Part shown: piece by piece, positions 59,357 to 64,000 of the stretch
Numbering within the stretch: the first letter of the stretch is position 1
How the letters are laid out: each line of letters opens with the position of its first letter
Origin: JAWKWH01 sp965204295
GTDB lineage: Bacteria; Pseudomonadota; Alphaproteobacteria; Rhizobiales; Rhizobiaceae
Length of the DNA stretch: 64,000 bases
Assembly (NCBI GenBank): GCA_965204295.1
Contig: OZ241973.1
Coordinates: 1,178,001-1,242,000, forward strand
Direction of reading: 5' to 3'
Notes under the pieces: generated by a model
Seen by the model: only the letters and a program-made list of their open reading frames with translations
Database searches by the model: none
Told to the model about the DNA's origin: nothing
Made by a program: the position numbers and the translations under genes

Positions 59357-60460
59357 TCAGGCTTTCATGAATTCGGTGAGCGCATCGATTACGCCCGTAT
59401 TGGCTTCCGCGGTTCCCACACTCATCCGAAGCGCGTTGGGAAAGCCATAGGCCGCCACGCGCCGCAACACAAAGCCGCGTGCGCAAAGAAACGCATCCGC
59501 CGCTTCGGCGGATTTCGCCGCATCGTCCCCGGGAAAATGGATCAGCAGAAAATTCGCGGCGCTTGGCGTGATCCGCAAGCCGATCGCCGTGAGCGCATCG
59601 GTCAGTCTTTCCAGCCATTCTGTATTGCGCCGCACCGACATCTCGACGTGATCCCGGTCGCGGACAGCCGCCGCGCCCGCCGCGATCGCCGCTGAATTGA
59701 GGTTGAACGGTCCGCGCACACGATTGACGGCTTCGACGATCGCGGAAGGTCCGTACATCCAGCCGATCCTGAGCGCGGCGAGACCGTGGACCTTCGAGAA
59801 GGTGCGCGTCATGACCGCATTGCCGGCCGACGACACGAGTTCGATACCCGCCTCATAGTCATTGCACCGAACATATTCCGCATAGGCCGCGTCAAGCACA
59901 AGCAGGACATCTCCGGGCAATCCCGCGTGAAGCCGCCTGACCTCCCCGAAGGGCAGATAGGTGCCCGTAGGGTTGTTGGGATTTGCGAGAAAGACAATTC
60001 CGGTGCGTTCCGTCACCGCTGAAAGAATGGCGTCGACGTCGGCGCGTTCATTCGTTTCCGGTGCAACGACCGGATTGGCGCCCGCGGCCAGGATCTGGAT
60101 TTTGTAGAGCGGAAATCCATGCTCGGTGAAAATGCCTTCGTCGCCGGGTGAAAGATATGCCTGGGCCAGAAGGGCCAGAAGATCATCCGAACCATTGCCG
60201 CAGACGATGCTGGCGGGGTTCAGACCGTGCGTTTCGGCGATCGCGTCGCGCAGCAACGCCGCCTGCCCGTCAGGATAGCGCTCAAGGCCGGCGGCGACGC
60301 CCTCCAGCGCGGAAACGGCTTTCGGCGAGGGGCCGAATGGCGTTTCGTTGGAAGACAGTTTCCATACCCTGGCCACGCCGGCGACGCTTTCACGGCCCGG
60401 CTCGTAGGTCGCAATGTCCAATACGCCGGCGCGCGGCTGTGGCTCTGTCGGTCGGCTCAT
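59357..60460 (-). CDS. hisC: Histidinol-phosphate aminotransferase
   Basis: A PLP aminotransferase acting on histidinol phosphate, and in this context also on aromatic amino acids or prephenate. From ATG 60460 the 367-residue protein has [69 protein letters not shown] and the PLP-lysine motif [19 protein letters not shown]. The frame is open upstream to 60727 but those 89 residues have no similarity. Pairing with the tyrosine dehydrogenase gene suggests a role in tyrosine and phenylalanine synthesis as well as histidine. Confidence 0.93.
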   Translation of the reverse strand: MSRPTEPQPRAGVLDIATYEPGRESVAGVARVWKLSSNETPFGPSPKAVSALEGVAAGLERYPDGQAALLRDAIAETHGLNPASIVCGNGSDDLLALLAQAYLSPGDEGIFTEHGFPLYKIQILAAGANPVVAPETNERADVDAILSAVTERTGIVFLANPNNPTGTYLPFGEVRRLHAGLPGDVLLVLDAAYAEYVRCNDYEAGIELVSSAGNAVMTRTFSKVHGLAALRIGWMYGPSAIVEAVNRVRGPFNLNSAAIAAGAAAVRDRDHVEMSVRRNTEWLERLTDALTAIGLRITPSAANFLLIHFPGDDAAKSAEAADAFLCARGFVLRRVAAYGFPNALRMSVGTAEANTGVIDALTEFMKA

Positions 60461-60877
60461 CTTTTGTCTCGGGTTGCGAATTGCGGTCAGCGGCAATCCC
60501 GCGTTTGCGGCGGACCCGGCTTTAGAGCATTTTGCTTCCGATTGGAACCGCAGGCGCGTGGCTGCCGCATAACCCGCCATGGACACTTTTCGACGGTCGG
60601 AGCCGTTTTCAGCGGAGTGAATGGGGCAGCGGGAACACCTCCGGGACCGACAGGTCGGGATAGGCCGCCGGGTGACGAAAAAATCCTTGATCGGCCCACC
60701 GACTTCGACGGGCGTCAGAACCTTCACACCGTAGTCGCCGTCCCGGAAATACCCAGATAATAGTCAGAAAATTTCCAATAATTATGTCAAAAATTTCCAG
60801 ATATATTTCCAAAAATGCGGTTTACTGATACCATACTAGATGTCAATACCCGACCGTCACAAGCGATGGAGATCAAG
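60461..60877. promoter_or_regulatory. Divergent region with three ATTTCCA boxes
   Basis: No gene is seen. Its right part is strikingly AT-rich and holds ATTTCCA at 60771, 60793 and 60805 (spacing 22 and 12), the first two extended as AAAATTTCCAATA and AAAATTTCCAGATA. They lie about 70-110 bases before the start of the two-gene module, so they are candidate operators or UP-type elements for it. Confidence 0.45.
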
Positions 60878-61240
60878 ATGGATGCACCTTCCGAAGTTGC
60901 CGGCGAAAAGCCCGTTCTGACAAGACATGCTGAAGAACGGATGCTGGAGCGCCGCGTCACCGAGGCCGCTTGCAGTATCGTCTACAATCACGCCGACCTG
61001 ATCCGTCCGTCCCGAGGATGCCGGCGTATGCGGATCTCCCGATCGGTCGCCCGGGAACTGGATCGACGGGAAGAATATCCCAGAAGGGATATCGAAGCGG
61101 CGAGGGAGAGCGAACTGATCGCGTCCGCGTCCGGCCGCATCGTTACCATCCTGCGCCACAAGGCGGACCTGCGCTTCCGCAGGATGGGCCGCAGGGCGAC
61201 GAGGCAACGCTTCTGGCCCAAATGGAGGAACGAACGGTGA
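60878..61240 (+). CDS. Small basic protein, DUF4258-like
   Basis: A 120-residue basic protein from ATG 60878, which a GGAG six bases upstream supports; ATGs at 60866 and 60815 are in frame but lack a site. The core is VLTRHAEERMLERRVTEAAC followed by SIVYNHADLIRPSRGCRRMR and SASGRIVTILRHKA. The R-H-A-x-x-R-M-x-x-R pattern resembles the DUF4258 family, whose members are small RNase-like or toxin-like proteins. The similarity is only suggestive. Its stop overlaps the ATG of the next gene (TGATG), so both products are made together. Confidence 0.6.
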   Translation: MDAPSEVAGEKPVLTRHAEERMLERRVTEAACSIVYNHADLIRPSRGCRRMRISRSVARELDRREEYPRRDIEAARESELIASASGRIVTILRHKADLRFRRMGRRATRQRFWPKWRNER

Positions 61241-63147
61241 TGAGCAATGTCGTCGAATTTCCCCGACATCCCGACTTCACAAAGACGCGGGATCGCAAAG
61301 AAGAAACTCATAAGCGATTGCGCGATGCGGATGAGATCGAGGCCGAACTCCGGCTGCCGGGCAATATAAGGAAGCCGGACAGGCCCATCCTTGCGAGGAA
61401 CCTGGGCCGAATCTGGGAGCGGACATTCCGCGGGCGCGAAGCGCCGCCGCTCTCGGCGCTGTTCGAGGCGGCATTCGGCAAGCAGGCCGGTGAAGCGAAC
61501 CACAAGAAGCGAAAGCGATTCATACGCTTCGACGGTGAGAATTTACCCGAACGCGAATCCGAGATTCGCGACGGGGATTTCGCGGCGAAGGGCCATCTCT
61601 TCGCGGACATCGCCCGGGCGATCAAGGACATCGACATCGCCAACCATGGGAAATCCGACCAGGAAATCCGGGACGAGCGGCGGCGCGCGATCCTGCAACT
61701 GATCGAGGACTCAAGTTTCGACAAGAAGGTCGCCCCGGCAGATCGTTACCGGGCGGAGGCTCAGGCCGAACTGCGCAAGCGACTGAGGCAGGTGACCGAT
61801 CTGGTCGAGCGGGAGGTCGATCTTGAACGGATGGAAGAAATCGTCGAGCATGATCTCATTTATGCGGTTATCGATTGGCGCGACGGCACCAGCAGGATTA
61901 AACCGCCCCAATCAAACCACCGTCACGATCGGCTTGAAAAACGCCTTCAGCCACTGACCGGCGACGTGCCGCGCGATGTTCCTTACGAGAAACTTTCGCA
62001 ACGCGACCGGGATCTGCGCGATGCCCGGCGCATGCTGTACGATCGTGAGGACGGTGGCAATCAGCAGTCCGTATGGTCAGGTTATGAAGACTTCGATGTG
62101 GGCGAGGAGTGGGTTCACAGGTGGATGCATGCTTATGAGAACTGGCCTTTTGTAATTGGTGGGGATATTATGTCGCCGCGGGTCGTGTTGGGTCATGTAC
62201 TCACCCCGGTCAAGCCGAAGAACGGCGTTGTTCGCGTGAAAGTCGACGCCGGAGAACTCAGGGACGAAGCGGAGCGCTTGTCCAGGGCGTGCGGTTCGGT
62301 CGTCACCTCCACCTCTTCCGATTGGCTTGCCGGGCGGACCGACACGGGTTCCATGCTGGACCTCCTTGTTCGGCGGGATGCCATAAAGGGTTTGGCGCAC
62401 GCGCACGGGTACACCGCGCACGACATCGAGAAACGCGACATGACTGATATTTCCGGCCTGGCGCGCGCAATCGAGGAAGACGGAAATGCCCCCATTGATC
62501 CCTGGGTGAAAGGTGAATCGATCGGGATTGTCGTTCGAAGACGCCTGGAGATTCTATTGGGCCACTATTTCGAGTCCGGTGCCTGGCAGCCGGTACTGAC
62601 GCTGGCGCAAGGGGTCGCGGTAAACAATCCGGACGATCATGAAGGACGCGAGGGGGATGCTGGCGTCGAGGTTGGGGATAACCCCTTTGAGCCGGCCATC
62701 AATTTTGGACCGCAGAGTTCGGGAGTTTTTTCCGGGGATGCCGACTCTTTGTTTCTATGCAGGGTGTCGGATACGGATTATGTGTTTTTTAATCTCGACG
62801 GTGACGGCAACATCCGTGAGGAAGAGGCTCCATTTCTTGGAATGAGTGATGGCGGTATTCCCATCATGTCCCGGGAGGGTTGTGCCGCGATGCTAGAGCC
62901 ACTGGTCGCGTGGCCCCATGGCCATGACTTTTCACTGCTACCATTCGACGAGCACCGGGACCGCCCTTGTCCCGCCAAAGCCGGCAGTCTCGCCAACATT
63001 GTGTTGAAAAATCTCGCATATTCGGACGAGCCCGAGAGGTATGACAAGCTTCTTCTCGCCGACGCCAGGCGGAAGGAGGAAGTGCTCAAGGCGTTCAGCA
63101 AGGCTCGACATGATGAGTACGAGCAGGCGATCTCGCGACTGGACTGA
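61240..63147 (+). CDS. Large protein of unknown function, coupled to the small basic gene
   Basis: A 635-residue soluble protein of no family I recognise. From ATG 61240: the N-terminal third is highly charged and helical (HKRLRDADEIEAELRLPGN, RRRAILQLIEDSSFDKKVAP, LRKRLRQVTDLVEREVDLER) and may form coiled coil. A middle part has HRWMHAYENWPFVIGGDIMS. The C-terminal third looks beta-rich (SGVFSGDADSLFLCRVSDTD, YVFFNLDGDGNIREEEAPF). There is no signal peptide or clear membrane helix. The longer open frame from 60970 overlaps the small gene in another phase and should be discarded. GC and codon use look like the chromosome. Confidence 0.75.
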   Translation: MSNVVEFPRHPDFTKTRDRKEETHKRLRDADEIEAELRLPGNIRKPDRPILARNLGRIWERTFRGREAPPLSALFEAAFGKQAGEANHKKRKRFIRFDGENLPERESEIRDGDFAAKGHLFADIARAIKDIDIANHGKSDQEIRDERRRAILQLIEDSSFDKKVAPADRYRAEAQAELRKRLRQVTDLVEREVDLERMEEIVEHDLIYAVIDWRDGTSRIKPPQSNHRHDRLEKRLQPLTGDVPRDVPYEKLSQRDRDLRDARRMLYDREDGGNQQSVWSGYEDFDVGEEWVHRWMHAYENWPFVIGGDIMSPRVVLGHVLTPVKPKNGVVRVKVDAGELRDEAERLSRACGSVVTSTSSDWLAGRTDTGSMLDLLVRRDAIKGLAHAHGYTAHDIEKRDMTDISGLARAIEEDGNAPIDPWVKGESIGIVVRRRLEILLGHYFESGAWQPVLTLAQGVAVNNPDDHEGREGDAGVEVGDNPFEPAINFGPQSSGVFSGDADSLFLCRVSDTDYVFFNLDGDGNIREEEAPFLGMSDGGIPIMSREGCAAMLEPLVAWPHGHDFSLLPFDEHRDRPCPAKAGSLANIVLKNLAYSDEPERYDKLLLADARRKEEVLKAFSKARHDEYEQAISRLD

Positions 63148-63296
63148 GTCGGCTTCACCCCACCCGGTTACCAAAACAACATTTGCCAACCGGACCTGAA
63201 ATCGCGCATGATGAAAATTGCTCAATTTGCCGTTCTTGTGCGGTTCGGGGCGCATCCTGCAATGCTTTATGTCAATTTTTGTCGAAGGAAAAACAC
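63148..63296. other. Intergenic region before the exported protein gene
   Basis: No gene is seen. A GAAGGAAA ribosome-binding site lies just before the ATG at 63297. Confidence 0.35.
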
Positions 63297-64000
63297 ATGA
63301 CCGTCCGCCCGCGTATCCGTTCGATCCTGGCCGCCTGCGCGGCTCTCCCGCTCGTCGTCGCTTCTCCGGTTTTCGCCTACGAGGCCGACGATGTCGCCGA
63401 CAGATTGGCCGGAGCGCTGGCGAATTGGGGCTATAAGGTTTCCTGGACGTCGGCCAGCATGAACGGCGATGCGATCGTCATGGAGGGAGTCAGGGCCGAT
63501 TTCGGCCACATGGACAGGCAGGTGGAAATTGGAGCGGTCGTTCTCGATGGCGTGGCGGAAACCGATGACGGGGCGTTCACCGTGGAGACGGTTTCACTGC
63601 CCGATTATTCCTTCGAAAGAAGCGGCGTCAAGCTATCCGTGATCGGAACGTCGTTCTCCAATCTCGTCCTGCCGCCGGAGGGCGCCGAAAAGACCTTGCA
63701 GTCCATCATCTGGCCTCATACCGGACTGTCTCTGGCAAGCATCAATATCGCGGGACCGGACGGCGAATTTTTCACCATGGCCAATTTCGATGTAACGACG
63801 AACGTTTCGAATGACGGCGGACAGATAGAACACAGTATGTCAATCGAGAATTTCACGTTGAATTTCGCCGCGCTTCCAGAACCGGAGACCGGAGCGGCTT
63901 TTGCGACCCTTGCGGCTCTTGGATATATAGTGGTTGAAGGATCGTATGATTCATACGCAACCTGGAATCCCGACGACGGTCGGACAGTCAGCAGGATGGC
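63297..64000 (+). CDS. Exported protein, cut by the right window edge
   Basis: From ATG 63297 the frame is open to the last base, giving over 230 residues. A Sec signal peptide is clear (MTVRPRIRSILAACAALPLV, cleavage after SPVFA). The mature part alternates strands: DDVADRLAGALANWGYKVSW, DGVAETDDGAFTVETVSLPD and FTMANFDVTTNVSNDGGQIE. It resembles large repetitive-looking periplasmic or outer-membrane proteins found in Hyphomicrobiales, but I cannot name a family. Independent of the module to its left. Confidence 0.75.
   Translation, partial: MTVRPRIRSILAACAALPLVVASPVFAYEADDVADRLAGALANWGYKVSWTSASMNGDAIVMEGVRADFGHMDRQVEIGAVVLDGVAETDDGAFTVETVSLPDYSFERSGVKLSVIGTSFSNLVLPPEGAEKTLQSIIWPHTGLSLASINIAGPDGEFFTMANFDVTTNVSNDGGQIEHSMSIENFTLNFAALPEPETGAAFATLAALGYIVVEGSYDSYATWNPDDGRTVSRM

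Overview
The window looks like a chromosomal segment from a high-GC alphaproteobacterium, most like a member of the Hyphomicrobiales (Rhizobiales). This rests on the style of the conserved genes (ffh/rpsP order, plant-type GshA, the Entner-Doudoroff set zwf-pgl-edd, glcDEF, a ScfR-like regulator divergent from aceA). No rRNA or tRNA gene was found, so finer placement is inference. Decayed insertion sequences, frameshifted genes and genes with in-frame stops are unusually common for a free-living relative. Together with a 10-repeat ankyrin protein this suggests a genome in reductive decay, possibly host-associated.

Layout. 1-4.1 kb is a low-GC accessory junk region: a phage portal fragment, a protease remnant, an exported protein split by a frameshift, a truncated IS5-family transposase, and two small genes that are each broken. 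4.2-9.05 kb is housekeeping: argG, a YbaN-like gene, then ffh - acetyltransferase - chorismate mutase - rpsP. The operon stops abruptly at an IS630-type remnant where rimM-trmD-rplS would be expected. 9.2-18.2 kb is an IS-riddled zone. It holds the remains of at least two older units: the C-terminal end of a GmrSD/DUF1524-type nuclease cut by an IS3 element, and a decayed operon. That operon carried an amino-acid ABC permease, an AhpD-like protein, an isopenicillin-N-synthase-like oxygenase and an XRE-cupin regulator, and every member is broken.

18.3-27.6 kb is intact metabolism: a GlxA-type AraC regulator; zwf-pgl-edd on the minus strand with overlapping or abutting genes; then aldehyde dehydrogenase, SDR and an SLC13-type carrier on the plus strand. 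27.9-29.2 kb holds small, partly broken genes and another IS5 scrap. 29.2-33.8 kb has the ScfR/RamB-like regulator divergent from aceA with repeated TTTACA boxes between them, a small conserved protein and the ankyrin gene. 34.0-42.6 kb carries rsmE-gshA, a PP-type phosphatase, and an FMN alpha-hydroxyacid oxidase followed by glcDEF. aceA and glcDEF suggest growth on C2 compounds.

42.7-50.8 kb is the main accessory locus: a minus-strand, translationally coupled pair encoding a HEPN-like/SNF2 helicase (1185 aa) and a sacsin-like GHKL ATPase. The ATPase gene is split by a frameshift and has a Cys/His-rich C-terminus. The pair is followed by an IS5 copy and a fragment of an N6-adenine DNA methylase. 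This looks like an anti-phage or restriction-like system that I cannot match to a named type, and it is partly decayed.

50.8-52.1 kb has IS200 and IS5 scraps. 52.1-58.4 kb is a glycine module (AgcS symporter, universal stress protein, gcvT, gcvH, gcvP). 58.4-60.5 kb is hisC-tyrosine dehydrogenase. 60.8-63.1 kb is a two-gene module of unknown function preceded by three ATTTCCA boxes. The right edge cuts an exported protein.
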